This document shows positions 11,834 to 23,130 of a stretch of 64,000 nt of DNA, in pieces. The stretch comes from Engraulis encrasicolus (taxonomy: Eukaryota; Chordata; Actinopteri; Clupeiformes; Engraulidae). The notes below the pieces were generated by a model. It saw only the letters and a list, made by a program, of their open reading frames with translations. It did not search any database and was not told the DNA's origin. The position numbers and the translations under genes were made by a program. The stretch is taken from positions 42,701,885 to 42,765,884 of the forward strand of contig NC_085880.1 of the NCBI RefSeq assembly GCF_034702125.1. The letters run 5' to 3'. Positions within the stretch are counted from its first letter, which is position 1. Each line of letters begins with the position of its first letter.

Positions 11834-12362
11834 ATTCTATTTTGTTTATTTTTCACGCACAATACAGCATCAAAATGGTTTCCTGACTGATTTACTAAAT
11901 AGATGCGACCATGTATAGGCCTATTTGACAATGACTTTGTAATACCATGACAATTCCATCTGTCATTATTGTAGGTCATTATTTCACATTGTAAGAAGCT
12001 GGCAGCAGCAAAGATGTCGATTTCTGTAGCCCATGAACCTGAATAAAATATTCTAGATTTTTCCACATAATCTCCAACAGAAGTGAACTGATCTCTCAAA
12101 TACTTGTCAAAGTGTAAACTGTTGTGTTGTAGGTGTTTCACGGCAGCCCTTCTGATTTTCAGATGCTTTTCCTCATCCCCACAAATGCTGAATGCAAGGC
12201 TACGATAGAAGCAATTCCCGTCTGGTTTGATATTTCTCATTTTACACGGAGAACCAATATCACTGACCTGAACAATTTTGGATGGTATGGGATTGCACAT
12301 AGTTTGAGGTAATTCCAAAAGTGTACAGAGAATGTCCTGATCTTGCCTAGTTAAGGGGTAAA
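11692..12362 (-). pseudogene. OTU cysteine-peptidase domain of the Helentron
   Basis: An OTU-fold deubiquitinase-like domain. The catalytic Cys motif DGNCFYRSLA lies at about 12225-12196 and the catalytic His motif NHFDAVL at about 11880-11860, with the core block ATEIDIFAAASFLQC between, spaced as in OTU peptidases. Domain length, roughly 130-150 residues, is normal. OTU domains are known accessory parts of Helentrons; whether they process the polyprotein or act on host ubiquitin is not settled. The frame can be followed upstream to about 12360 (YPLTRQDQD), where it meets the preceding C76-like frame out of phase. Its own tail runs out of frame relative to Rep, crossing near 11735. The catalytic residues are intact although the frame is broken on both sides. 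Whether this is a separate protein or part of one polyprotein cannot be decided here. Confidence 0.8.
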
Positions 12363-13921
12363 CGATCGTTGTTCATTGGTCACACTAGTTATGAATACTT
12401 CATCAGGGGCCATCACTGCTGCAGACTTGCGTGTGTTCTCATACTGAAGTTTAACATTTAAATAATCATGTGGCTTTTCTGGTATGCTAGATATATTTGT
12501 TATCATAACATCATCGTCATCATCAATTGGTAAAGCAATCACATCTAGTTCTGCCTCTGTCACACTAGTTATGAATACAGGTACTTCATCAGGGACACTC
12601 ATTAGGCCTACATCATACTTGCGCTTGTTTGTGTTCTCATACTGAGTTTTAACATTTAGTCCTTCATTTTTGGTTGATCCAGATCTGTCAGATATATTTG
12701 CAATCATAACATCGTCAGCATCAATGTGTATCTCAATCATTTCTTGTTCTGCCCTTGTAGATTTCGTTTCATTTTTAAAAACCTCACTAGGAATGGAAGT
12801 CAAGTTAGCTGTGCTACATTCATATGAACAGTTTGCAACACCCTCAATGTCATTAGCTACGTCGTCATGTGGAATAGTCATAACATCAACACCAGTCACT
12901 TCAAAGAGAACTTCATTGTCATCATCTGGTAGTGAAAGTTTGAATGATCGTCCTAGTTCAACTACATAGCTGTAAAGGCTGTCTATAGAACTAAAAAACG
13001 AAACAGAACTTGCCACCCATCCTTGCTTGTTTACCTTTCTTCCATGGGAGTCGAAAAATGCAAACCAAGACCCCTGCTTTACAACAGCAAATGTACTAGA
13101 ACGGATGGTTACCACACCTGCATCATTGTCCAGTAGAGTCCGTTGCAAAGCTACATCAAGTGGCATGATCAGGTCAGACAAACCATTATCATTCTCAAGG
13201 TCAATAGCACCGGTAAAAGATTCACCATATCTTATTGAAAACTCTGTATTCCACACATGGTGATTATTTGGCAATTCAGTCACAGACAGATAGGAACGAC
13301 GTTGATTTATATCTTTAATTTTGTTGGCATTTTCAGACAGTTATACAGTGAAGTTCCATGTACAACAACATCATTTACATCAGCACAATCCCAGGTCAAC
13401 ACATTCTTTATTTTACATTTCAAAGCTGCAACTAAGCTGGTTGGTCCACATTGTCTTTCAGCTGCATCGCCAAACTGAGCATCACCTTGATGAAAGGATC
13501 CTGTTAGGACGCGATTATCGGTATCTGCAAGGTCAACAGACTGAATAAAGGAAGAATGTAGAGCTTTCACATAGTTGTCAGTTTGCATAGTTGTTTGAGG
13601 ATTGTTTAGAGGTTGAGTAATTGAAGTCATTTGACCTTGACTGAGTTTGTTTGAGAGCACAGACGTGTTGACAGAATCACTGTGTTTGTTTGAACGAGAA
13701 TGCAAAGTGCTTTTGCTTGCTTTGTTGTTGTGAAGGATAGGAAAGATAGAAAAATCAGTTATGTCAGGTGAGATAGAGGTGTCACAGAGGGACAAAGATG
13801 CAGGCTGAGTTGGCAGCGCCACCGTTTCAGAGGTCTGCAAAACTTCAGCAGACAGCGAGGCCTCTGAAAACCGCTGTCTGCTTTCAACATCATCTGTGGA
13901 CTGTGGTCTGTCAACAGGTTT
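12351..13921 (-). pseudogene. Peptidase C76-like (herpesvirus tegument-type) cysteine-protease region of the Helentron
   Basis: It follows a putative acceptor (TTGCCTTTTACAG, exon from 13921). After a Ser/Thr-rich segment come SFHQGDAQFGDAAERQCG (candidate catalytic Cys in QCGPTS, about 13455) and, downstream, FFDSHGRK (about 13060-13037). A Gln-rich Cys box and an Asp-x-His pair about 130 residues apart match the active-site layout of the C76 deubiquitinases first known from herpesvirus large tegument proteins. A frame change near 13330 separates the two halves. The rest is acidic and repetitive: the block ITSVTEAELDVIALPIDDDD is echoed by other ITSVT and VMITNIS copies. Assignment rests on motifs only; another papain-like peptidase is the alternative. 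No relation to an actual virus is implied. Confidence 0.55.
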
Positions 13922-14228
13922 CTGTAAAAGGCAAAAATAAAAAAAATGTAATCAGAGTAAAATAATTGAATGTTGCAAATATATACAATCTATGCACATT
14001 TGAAAACTACAAAGCAGCACTAATTCCACTTCTGCCCTCTGCTGGACAAACGCAAGCATTGGAAAGAATGAATAAACACATCAACACACAACAAACTACC
14101 AATAACATCATCATGTAACCCAGTGTTTCCCAATCTGGGTGTCAGAATTCCTAGAGGGGTCCCATTGGGCAGACGTATATTACACTTGTACATTTGCTTT
14201 ATTTTGGAATATTATTCAATAAATTAAC

Positions 14229-14244
14229 AAACACACACATGCAT

Positions 14245-14320
<76 letters not shown>
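14229..14320. repeat. CA microsatellite
   Basis: A nearly pure (CA)n tract. Its right side continues at 14684-14733 after an inserted element. Confidence 0.97.
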
Positions 14321-14321
<1 letters not shown>

Positions 14322-14683
14322 AGGGCTTGACATTAACTTTTGTACTTACCATCCACTGTGACTAGTGATTTCAAGCAACTAGCCATTGGTTATTCTACTA
14401 GCCAAGAATTTGATATTGTTTATCCATATCACGACACTGCAACTAACTTCAGAAAATGAGGTGTTAAAGCAAGATGATGAGTGCTTTTGACACTGAGTAA
14501 CTGAGCATTTTCTTGACTAATACAAACAATGGATAGAGGGCAAAGAGCAGAATAAAGGCTATGCTGATATGTTATATCATACAATAAACTACTTCCAAAC
14601 TGGCTAATGAAACTGAAGCTATTACTGCTACAGACAAGTTTGACCAGCATTTGGCTGGTTACTCGTGCCAGTGTCAAGCCCTG
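14321..14683. mobile_element. hAT-like miniature element inside a CA tract
   Basis: The inverted ends are CAGGGCTTGACATTAACTTT and GTGTCAAGCCCTG. ACACACAC lies on both sides, consistent with an 8-bp duplication made in the microsatellite. Confidence 0.8.
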
Positions 14684-14707
14684 ACACACACACACACAGA
14701 CACACAA

Positions 14708-14739
<32 letters not shown>

Positions 14740-15487
14740 CAACAGTTGCCAAAAAGTTATGAAAGGAAAAAGCTTGCGGCAGTAGAAATATCGTCTACCT
14801 CCTTAAAAGCAATTTTGTACATTAAGCCCTTTTCTGAGCTGTCTTTAGAGTTCCCCTCATTGTTTTTTTTAATGTTTACAGCATTCTCTTTTGTTTTTGT
14901 GCTAATTTGGTTTATTAACCTTACAGACTGTTTATGGGCATGTCCATAATGTTCTTTAAAACACCCTAAACATCTGGTTTAACAAGTATGCAGCTCAATA
15001 ACTTAAATGTTCACCAGCATTCCCTAACAAGTTTCCAGATAAACGTCTAAGACTGTTATTTATTTGCCATTCAGTGAATAACTGAAGACAAAAATATTAA
15101 CAAAACGCTGCTTAAAACACAACAAAAGCCATGTTTTACATCATAAAATGAAATATGAGTGAATAACAATGAACACTGTGAAATGCCCATGTTGCAAACA
15201 AATGTTTCAGGTAGTTTACAAACATATTTGAACATGCTCATACACAGCCCTTCTAGTCTAGTAAACAAAATCCATATAGCCAAATAACAGAATAAGCAGC
15301 AAAAGAAAGACAAAAAACAGTGAGGGGGGCTCTAACTTAGATCTTGAACAATAACCTTAATTCAAAAAAGTGCATGGTCATTTTACAATAAGTTTTTTTT
15401 TTTTTTTTTCATTTAACGCCATCTAAATATTTAGTATTTAAATATTTCATAGCAAAAAAAGATGTAGGTACACGTTTTATAACATAC

Positions 15488-15601
15488 CACAACGTCTGCA
15501 AAAGACTTCTGGACCTTTGGCAGTCGCTGTCCTTCTGCATCCAAGTCTAGTGGAACATAGCGCCGTTTCGCAGCCTGAGACTTTTTATTGCGACGACCCA
15601 T
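15488..15601 (-). CDS. Putative first coding exon of the Helentron gene
   Basis: ATG at 15601 opens a 38-codon exon ending at a good donor (GTTGTG|GTATGTT). The peptide is basic at the start (MGRRNKKSQAAKRRY) and ends QKSFADVV. The phase (0) matches the acceptor at 13921, so both read as one chain. The sequence before the ATG (TTTACAACAG) could itself be an acceptor, which would imply an upstream untranslated exon; possible ones are at 17650-17673 and ending at 19695. The basic start may act as a nuclear localisation signal. The exon is inferred from splice logic and phase, not from a domain. Confidence 0.5.
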
Positions 15602-18545
15602 CTGTTGTAAACACAGAAGTGCACCATACCATTTTAACACAATTTTCATTACCATCACCTGTATAAAGAAATGCAATAACCTTTGTGATGTGGTTCAGTG
15701 ACATATCTAGTGCTTGCTTACAAGTCTGGCACACAGTCTATGTTGCAAAGATTCATACATTTCTTTTAAATATCATGCATTATGGTATAGCATGTTGATT
15801 GGTATGTGTGTGTGGCATGACCCGCCTAAGTTCTACATCAACACATAAAACAAACCTGGCAGATAGTCAAATACAAGCACAGTAGTTTTTAACAAGCAGG
15901 AGCTTCTGTACTTAAACAGGCATTCACACACTTCAGGTCATTTTTGTGCAAAGCTTTACTTGACTTGTGCGCTTTTGGGCTTACATCTTCATCAGACAAA
16001 GTGAATCCTGCACCTTCTAAACAAATGAGCACTGACCAGAAAAGATTCCTTTATGAGTACAACAGAGAGTCTTCTTACTAAGAACATTGTTAATGTTTAC
16101 CAATGCTGTATACCAAGGGCTAAGCTATAAGGGGGAAAAGCAGGGCATTTGCCCCGAGACCCAGTGCCCTCCTGTATTGGTGTTTGGGGGCTTTATTGTA
16201 AGAACAGACTGTACAAAGGGGCCCTATACATGGTTTGCTCTGGGGCCCTGTGTGCAATTGTTCCGCCTTGCTGTATACCAATATTGTGTTGATTAATGAT
16301 TTAGCTGCCTATAACATTGCTATTTCAAACCCAGTTTCATAGATATGCATGTGTTCAGCTTAAGAATGAAATCAATCAATTATAAGATTCCACAATTTAC
16401 CCAACACCTGCTTGAAGTTTTTCTCCTCATGACAGTCAGCAAGTCCAGTTTGACTGGCCTAATGGCATATGTGAATATGTGCTCATTCAATTGTAAAATG
16501 CGAAACATTTAGTGGTTATAGCCCAAATATCTTTTTACTTCCATAGACTAAGTCTTTCTAGGAGTAGGGAAGACAAGAGTAGGGAAGAGAGAAGGGACAA
16601 GACAAGCCTTACGCTCCATCTTGTACTTAAGCCATGCAAATATGTGATCTGAGAAGTCTGGTTGTGGTAACCAGTGAAGAAGTAGTATATTCCAATTTTG
16701 TGTACATATTCTTGTAAACATAGTGTAACAAATACAATCATGCACTACCTATTTAATCTCGCAATTCCAAAATTTTAGGTAGCCTACTTTTGACAAAACT
16801 ATTTGCAAGAAAGATGTGCATGCAAACTGTCAAGTATCGTGGATTAAATTCTCTCAAAAATCCTGCCAACTAATGAGGAGAAAATGAAAATCAAGCAGCA
16901 TAACAGAGCAATGCCTAATATTGACTTAATCCCATGATAAGGAAGCTGTTACCTACTGTTGGCCATGTCTAGTAATGAATTAAGGATTTGGCCCCCCCAA
17001 ATGGAAAACTGTGCACCCACGGATAACAAACAAACAGCCGCCAAACTCAGACAATCACATATTATGCAGCAAAGTTAATGATAAAAAAAATATTTTGTTA
17101 AGTCAAGTATACAGTCAAACGGTAATGACAGTATTGTCACTATAACATTTTCCAATCAATATAAGGGGGGTAATGTTAAATTACAATATATTGTGACAGT
17201 GGCACCATCTCTTTTGGACGTCCCTGTGCTTATTCCAAAACACACTGCCGTAAAACCCTCACAGAAAGCTGCATTGAAATGATAGTCATTACAAACAATT
17301 GGCCTAGTAAAAACACCAGCTTTCCAACAAATGAGTTTCAACAAGAGTCGTGTACTATGTTTTGGGCCATTATTTGCTCAAGACCAATGTAAGATGGTCA
17401 AAATTAACTCCACACCCCCCCCCCCCACCACCACCACCACCACCTTTTTTGCAATCTAAACATATTATAATTAACCAGCCTCCCCTGTTTGACAGACACT
17501 GCCAGCTGCCACTGCCAGTGACCCATCACCCCTACTAACAGAATTCCTGCATTAGTGCCATTTTGATCAGTAATGTCAATAGGCAACAATACTGAATAAG
17601 AGTATCATGCAAGCATTTTCACAGGTAATATCATAAATAATAATGTTACCTTTTTATCCCAAATGGCAAAACACTGCAAAAGAGAAACAAAAGTTAGTAA
17701 TTCAATTAGTTACTTGATATGATAACATCGTTTATTGCAATTATTAAGCAGTAGTAGTAGGATGAAATAGAGTAGGAATTTATTTTATAACCATTAGGCC
17801 TACTGTAACTATACAATAAAAAGCATGATCATAATATTATACAATAGTACTAGTAGTTGTTGTTGTTGTTGCATTATTGTAGCAACAGGGGAAAACTATC
17901 CTCTACCACACATTACTGTCTATGAAGTCATTACAAAACACATATTTTTAAATATACTTTCAAATAATTAAATTCATAGTAGGCCTATTCATCATGACCA
18001 TACTGCTACAATGTGCAACTTTCCCCCCCAAACCAATAACAGCATGCCAACCCTCAGAAAAGAGCACAAGAAATATAGAATCTAATTCCATCTGATTATG
18101 TGGAACGTGGAAGCGCGAGGGACATTCGTCTAACACCACTTGCTCTGCCGCCAAGAAATAGGCAGTATTATTCCAAACGTTATGCAGACATTTCTAAACA
18201 ATTTCCTCTCCTATTTTGACACAATACTTTAAGCTGTACAACGTGTGACCGCAAGTCATATCCGCATGTCTACTGTTATCTGCGTCACCAATATCACCAT
18301 ATTACCGGTATCACCATGATATCCCAAACTCCTAACTTTCGGCGTTTGATGCAATGTTGTGCAACAACAGACGCCAATGGCGGCGGCGAGACCATGGCGA
18401 ACCCACCGATATTAATAATCCTACTTGCATAAAAGCGGAATTCATCAAATTTTGACCCAACTGCAATGAGGATTATAACATCTAGGCAATTCTCCAAAAA
18501 ATAATATGTAATTCTTCTAAAAAGTACAGTATATGAAAACAACAT
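15602..18545. other. Repeat-poor intergenic stretch
   Basis: Mostly AT-rich. It contains one hAT-like element (16114-16270), a C-run with CCA repeats (about 17417-17442), and a 24-nt candidate microexon at 17650-17673 (minus) set between TCTCTTTTGCAG and GTAACATT. The 18250-18420 part is richer in CpG. I see no supported gene. Confidence 0.4.
16114..16270. mobile_element. Short hAT-like miniature element
   Basis: 157 bp starting CAAGGGCTAAGC and ending GTTCCGCCTTG, with a perfect 8-bp duplication CTGTATAC on both sides (16106-16113, 16271-16278). Confidence 0.75.
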
Positions 18546-18557
18546 TTTGGATTACGC

Positions 18558-18772
18558 AACCTAAGCAATGTAAACTAGCGTTGGCCAACGTAGACCTTTA
18601 TCCTATTACACAAAACCGTATATTAACAACTTTGCTGCAAGGATCACCAAAGTCCCTGTACATGAACTTGACCATTGTTGTGAATATTATTTCTGTACAT
18701 TACTTAAATATCGACTTTCACGTTGGCCCTGCCTACCTACGACAACAGCAACACGGAGCATGTAGCCTACTG
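18558..18772. repeat. Local direct repeat, copy A
   Basis: It begins CCTAAGCAATGTAAACTAGC and contains TTAACAACTTTGCTGCAAGG. It is about 93% like copy B at 19069-19306 by eye. Between the copies lie a (TAACCC)-type tract (18896-18945) and short CGGGAG-bearing direct repeats. Confidence 0.85.
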
Positions 18773-18895
18773 TGATTCCCTGATTGACGCTCCCAACGCA
18801 GGACGCTCCCCTGTCGTCTCGCTCCCACTAGGCAGACTATCGGTCCCACCGCCATATAACGGAGCTAGTTATCTTTTTGATGTTAGTTTTTTGTT

Positions 18896-18946
18896 TCTAA
18901 CCCTAACCCTAACCTTAACCCTAAACCTAACCCTAAATTGCTTGTA
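18896..18946 (+). repeat. Short telomere-like CCCTAA tract
   Basis: Interrupted TAACCC/TAACCTTAACCC units. A longer similar tract is at 36117-36226. Both are internal; nothing suggests a chromosome end. Confidence 0.8.
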
Positions 18947-19068
18947 TGTGGCAGTGTATGATAATACGTGAAATATAATCGGGTGGGACTACACGTCCGG
19001 GAGTGATAGAAACACCTGGGACTACACGTTCGGGAGCGATCTCAGTTGGGAGTGTCAGTCTACCTCCC

Positions 19069-19306
19069 CCTAAGCAATGTAAACTAGCGTTGGCCAACGT
19101 AGACCTTTATCATACTACACAAAACCGTATATTAACAACTTTGCTGCAAGGATCATCAGGGTCCCTATACATGAACTTGACCATTGTTGCGAATATTATT
19201 TCTGTACATTACTTAAATATCGACTTTAACGTTGGCCCTACCTACGACAACGGCAACAGCAACATGGAAGGCAACACGGAGCATGTAGCCTACTGTGCTG
19301 ACAAAA
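19069..19306. repeat. Local direct repeat, copy B
   Basis: Second copy of the 18558-18772 unit, with a small insertion (GGCAACAGCAACATGGAA) near its right side. It may be Helentron 5' flank or an independent local duplication. Confidence 0.85.
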
Positions 19307-19694
19307 CCCTCTTTTAAGCAAACTCCTTCTATACGAACGAAGTTGTTAATGTTTGTGTTCGTATGTTGATATCTCGATTAATACTAAAAACGAAGTTTGC
19401 TGATATATAAAGCCTTATTTGTATTTTAAATCCAGCGATTCTGACGGCATGCTGCGCATGGGGTTACACTGTAGAATGCTAACCGTATAGAGCAAACATG
19501 TCGGCCATGATTCGACTTGACCAAACTTATGAACGCTCTGCTACTATCCTACTTCTGTTCTTCTACACAACATCTAGTGTCTATGTATGATCTATTGGTT
19601 AACTTACTTTACATCTTTAACAACATGTTGCCTTATAATCCAGTATGTATAACCACAAACTGCCTTAAAGATATACGGTAAACAATAGTCTTAC

Positions 19695-19850
19695 CTTCCA
19701 AACACTGCAGGGAAGAAACTTGCATGTCTTGTCGTCGAACAACAGTCCTGAGCGAACATGCGCAGTGATGTGATGACGTGTACAGTTACTCTTATTGACT
19801 GCAATACACGTTTTCGTCAGCAGAGCGCGCTAAAAGACCAAACATTGATT
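19695..19850 (-). promoter_or_regulatory. Possible untranslated first exon and promoter
   Basis: A strong donor, TTGGAAG|GTAAGAC, ends at 19695. Upstream DNA is CpG-richer than its surroundings, with CATGCGCAG and TGACGTG motifs that resemble NRF1-like and CRE-like sites. It could start a transcript running into the exon at 15601. This is speculative: no TATA box or transcript evidence. Confidence 0.22.
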
Positions 19851-20747
19851 CTGCTCGTTCACACCTTGATTTGGACACTAGGCTCCAAGCCTATAATGAA
19901 AACTTGTTGCTAGTTATTACTGTGTTTTTCGTGAAACAGACAGCTGTTGGAAATATCCTTCACAAATCCTTATTTATTTATTATTGTGTTGGTTGTAGAG
20001 GCACTTCTGTCACTAAGCAAAGTAGCCTAAGTAGCTGCTTGGTGTCCCCCGATCCATGAGATAGCGAATAAAAACACCTAGGCCTACTTGCATGTCGTGT
20101 CGCGTGTTGTTACAGTAGCCTAAACATTTGAATTCTGAAATGACATTCACTTGCGCATCCGTGTCTATGAATTAACATGCACATGACACTCCACTATCTA
20201 TCTTTTTTCCGCTGCAAGGGCATTTTCTGTTGTGCTCTAAACCAAGTCCTTTCCCCCTCAACAACCAACTTGTGCAGATTTTGCAATGCTTAATCCTTTA
20301 TTGACAACTACATATTCCATTAGCCTATTTTTAGTCTCTATAAACAGTAAACTATGCTTAAAGTATTAATTATTCTCTAATGATGTAGAAATCCCAATTC
20401 AATGTAGGCCTAATGGATGTGACTAACCAATATAAACTAGGCCTATTTATCATCTGTTAGGCCTATCTCTCTAATTTCTCATTTATGTAGGATAATTGTT
20501 TTTTACTCAAGTGTCCAATAAAGACAGTGAAAGTAGTTTGTTCCACCTTTGACTATGAAACTAACGTGGACTAATGTGAACTTTCTGTTTTTATTCCATT
20601 TTTGTTGTTAATTTTTAGCTGAACCTGGACCCATTTCTACTTGGCAGTTGTACCATCACTCAGCAATCCATCAGTTACCAGAGAATATGTCTCCATCAAC
20701 AGTCAGTCTCTATAAACCAGCCAGTCAGCCTTGGTCAGTCAGTTATT
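19851..20747. other. Unannotated stretch
   Basis: AT-rich DNA with several GTAGGCCTA-type motifs. No gene or delimitable repeat was recognised. Confidence 0.35.
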
Positions 20748-20755
20748 CACTACAG

Positions 20756-20958
20756 CAGAGGTTGTCAACCTTTTTCAACTTGGGGCCCACTCAAATGTCA
20801 AAATTGTTCAGGGCCCACCTCTGACCCAATTAAAAATAAACCTCAACAGCAACACACACCAAAATATGAGTATTATTTTTGGAAAATGATTTCAAGGCCC
20901 ACTTGGAATACCTTCAGGGCCCACCAGTGGGCCCCAGCCCATAGTTTGAGAATCACTG
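20756..20958. mobile_element. hAT-like miniature element, GGGCCCAC family
   Basis: Ends CAGAGGTTGTCAACC and GTTTGAGAATCACTG; perfect 8-bp duplication CACTACAG (20748-20755, 20959-20966). It is the same family, inverted, as the copy at 51171-51415 in FAM83B. Confidence 0.88.
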
Positions 20959-20966
20959 CACTACAG

Positions 20967-21939
20967 TACTTCTATTGACCAGTCAACATCTATTATCAGT
21001 GTGGTACAGTCAACTCCAACCTCCAGTACTACATTTGGCTCCTAACTCCAACAAACAATCCCCCAGTGCACAACATAACACTAACATGCAAATGTTTGTG
21101 ACTTAACTAGTTGTAACTATAAAATGAAGTATGCATACTAATTGTAATAGTTAATAATTTATTACAAACAAACCAGGGGGGGCCACATTCCAATCAATTT
21201 CTGTTGCATGGGGGTGTCAGAAAAGCTTAACCACACACCTATATGGGTTCACTGTGTTTGTAAACACAACTCTCAAAAATAACACTCTCTCAAAAAGTAA
21301 TAAATTAAATATCAACTACGTGATTCTCTGTTTAATGTTGCAAATAACTTATTTCTTTTCAATACACTCTTAAATGCATTCCTTATTTAAATAATAATAA
21401 TTGATACATTTATACAATAATAATAATATTGAAATTCAGTTGCTGTCCAGATAACACACCTCTCAAATGTAAAACAACACATCTCACATGTCAGCAGACC
21501 TCAAACAGATTCATTCTAAACTTGGCACATTGCTGCAACGTACAAAAATGCGAACAGGTCCGTTTTTTAAGGCAGCCCATAACATTGTGTACCAAAAGCT
21601 CAAATTTGGCAAATACATCGTGATAAGTTTCCTGATCACTCAAGCATTTTAGGTCCCCATCCCAAACCATCTAATGCAATGTTGGAACCTAAGTCACTGT
21701 ACCGTTTGCAGCCCTTGGGGTTAGTTTATCCACTCCCCAATATAATTTCATATTAGCAGCTTCACAAATAATATGACACATTGCGTTTTAAAGGTGGATG
21801 CCTTTAATATAAACCTAAAGTACAGGGGAGACATAGTTTGTGTTCATAGTACTCCCATCAGAAAGCTTACACCCCTCCAAAGAATTTCATGTGGCCCCTG
21901 AAATAAAAAAGTTTCCCCACCCCTGCTCTAGTGCACCAA
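20967..21939. other. Unannotated AT-rich stretch
   Basis: No gene was seen. The 21830-21920 part reads like the end of a hAT-type element, but no boundary could be fixed. Confidence 0.3.
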
Positions 21940-22765
21940 CAAACATGGTGGGGTGTCTGCAATTAGTAACTTTTGAACCGCTGGGCCAATTTTCAAAAAC
22001 TTGGTATCCCTGGAATCCTTGAGCCAAGACGAATCCAACGCACACTATGACGTCATTTTCCGCCAGGATAGTTTTCCCGCCATTTTGAATTTTGTGAAAT
22101 TCAATAAAAATGCTACTTCTCCAACAATTTTTGACCAATTCACCCGAAACTCTGTATATAGTATCTCTGGACTGAGCTTCATATAAGGTCTGAAAAAATA
22201 TTGGATACCTTTAGCCTAATCGTTTAGCCTTGACAGTCAAGGTGTGTGATCAGACAATCAGAAGCTGTTGAAAGTTTTTAATGAGTAACATTCGCGACTC
22301 CTCGCATGGTGTCAGTGGTGTAGTCTACGTAGAACGCAGGTATACGCCCCACTGCCCCAGCCCCTGCACCCCCACCCACCCCCACCCCCACCCCTCAGAC
22401 ACACACAGACAGAGGGAGAGGGAGAGGGAGGGGGGAGAGGGAGAGGGACAGAGAGGGAAGAAGGGAGGGAGGGAGGGAGGGAGGAAAAATACAGATTCCC
22501 AAGGAATATTGGATATCTTTTATCGCTCAGCTGTGACAGCCAATCAAAATTGTCGTAAAAGTGGTGAAACAAGAAGTGAAGTCATATCTCAGCAACCATT
22601 TGTTGAATTAGGCTGGGATTTTGTACACACATAGTAGTCCATCCCATGACCTACCACTAAAAAATCAAATCCCCAGCTCAAACTCTGTAGCGCCACCAGC
22701 AGGTCAAAGTTTTATCTACATTTTTGCCTGTAGCTTTTGAACCATACTCCCAATTTTCAAAATAT
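21940..22765 (+). repeat. Dispersed unclassified repeat, copy 2
   Basis: It shares the TGGTATCCCTGGAATCCTTG and TAGCGCCACCAGCAGGTCAA blocks with copies 1 and 3. It is interrupted at about 22240-22490 by a C-rich then purine-rich insert whose start (CCCCACTGCCCCAGCCCCTG) recurs at about 22963. Confidence 0.75.
22385..22485 (+). repeat. Purine-rich GAGAGGG minisatellite
   Basis: GAGAGGGAGAGGG and GGGAGGGAGG units. A sister tract occupies about 23005-23111 behind the same C-rich leader, so leader and tract were copied together. Confidence 0.85.
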
Positions 22766-22962
22766 TGGTACACAGGTCATCTTCACACTATGTTGCACCC
22801 TGGTATGGATTTTCGTAACGATTGAAAAAACTATCAGCTCACAGCAGCCATTCAAAATTGTGGAAAGAATGGAGGGATTTTTTCTCATCTCTCTGTCCCC
22901 TCTGCCCCCCTTGCGCACGTTCACTGACACCATTCTCGGCAGGGGGTCTCTGGACACACAAA

Positions 22963-23111
22963 CCCCACTGCCCCAGCCCCTGCACCCCCCCCCCTCACAC
23001 ACACACAGACAGGGGGAGAGGGAGAGGGAGAGGGAGAGGGAGGGGGGACAGGGAGAGGGACAGACAGGGAGAGAGGGAGGGAGAGAGGGAGAGAGAGAGA
23101 GAGAGAGAGAC
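22963..23111 (+). repeat. C-rich leader plus purine-rich tract, second copy
   Basis: CCCCACTGCCCCAGCCCCTG, then ACACACAGACAG, then GGGAGAGGGAGAGG units ending in (GA)n. It parallels 22348-22485. Confidence 0.85.
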
Positions 23112-23130
23112 CATTGTTGTTCACAGGTTC

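Larger units (their letters stand above)
13922..15487 (-). other. Putative Helentron intron
   Basis: Bounded on the minus strand by GTATGTT at 15487 and TTTTACAG at 13922. Removing it joins a 38-codon first exon in phase 0 to the C76-like exon. It contains two CA tracts with a hAT-like element between them and otherwise AT-rich DNA. Confidence 0.5.
5681..15601 (-). mobile_element. Helentron-type rolling-circle transposon (coding span)
   Basis: A minus-strand reading path combines a peptidase C76-like region, OTU peptidase, HUH Rep nuclease, Pif1-like helicase and endonuclease/exonuclease/phosphatase (EEP) domain. Rep-helicase plus a C-terminal EEP endonuclease is the known hallmark of vertebrate Helentrons, and OTU domains are also known in that group. 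Three frame changes (near 13330, 12360 and 11735) and an in-frame stop (11197-11195) break the path, so this copy is probably inactive, or the assembly carries small errors. The termini were not found; the element may extend to about 3.6 kb on one side and about 19 kb on the other. A hAT-like element sits in its first intron. Confidence 0.85.

Noticed and set aside
12351..13921. Integrated herpesvirus or herpesvirus-piggyBac fusion
   Set aside because: Only the peptidase-like motif pair recalls herpesvirus; the neighbours are Helentron Rep, helicase and endonuclease, and no other viral gene is seen.
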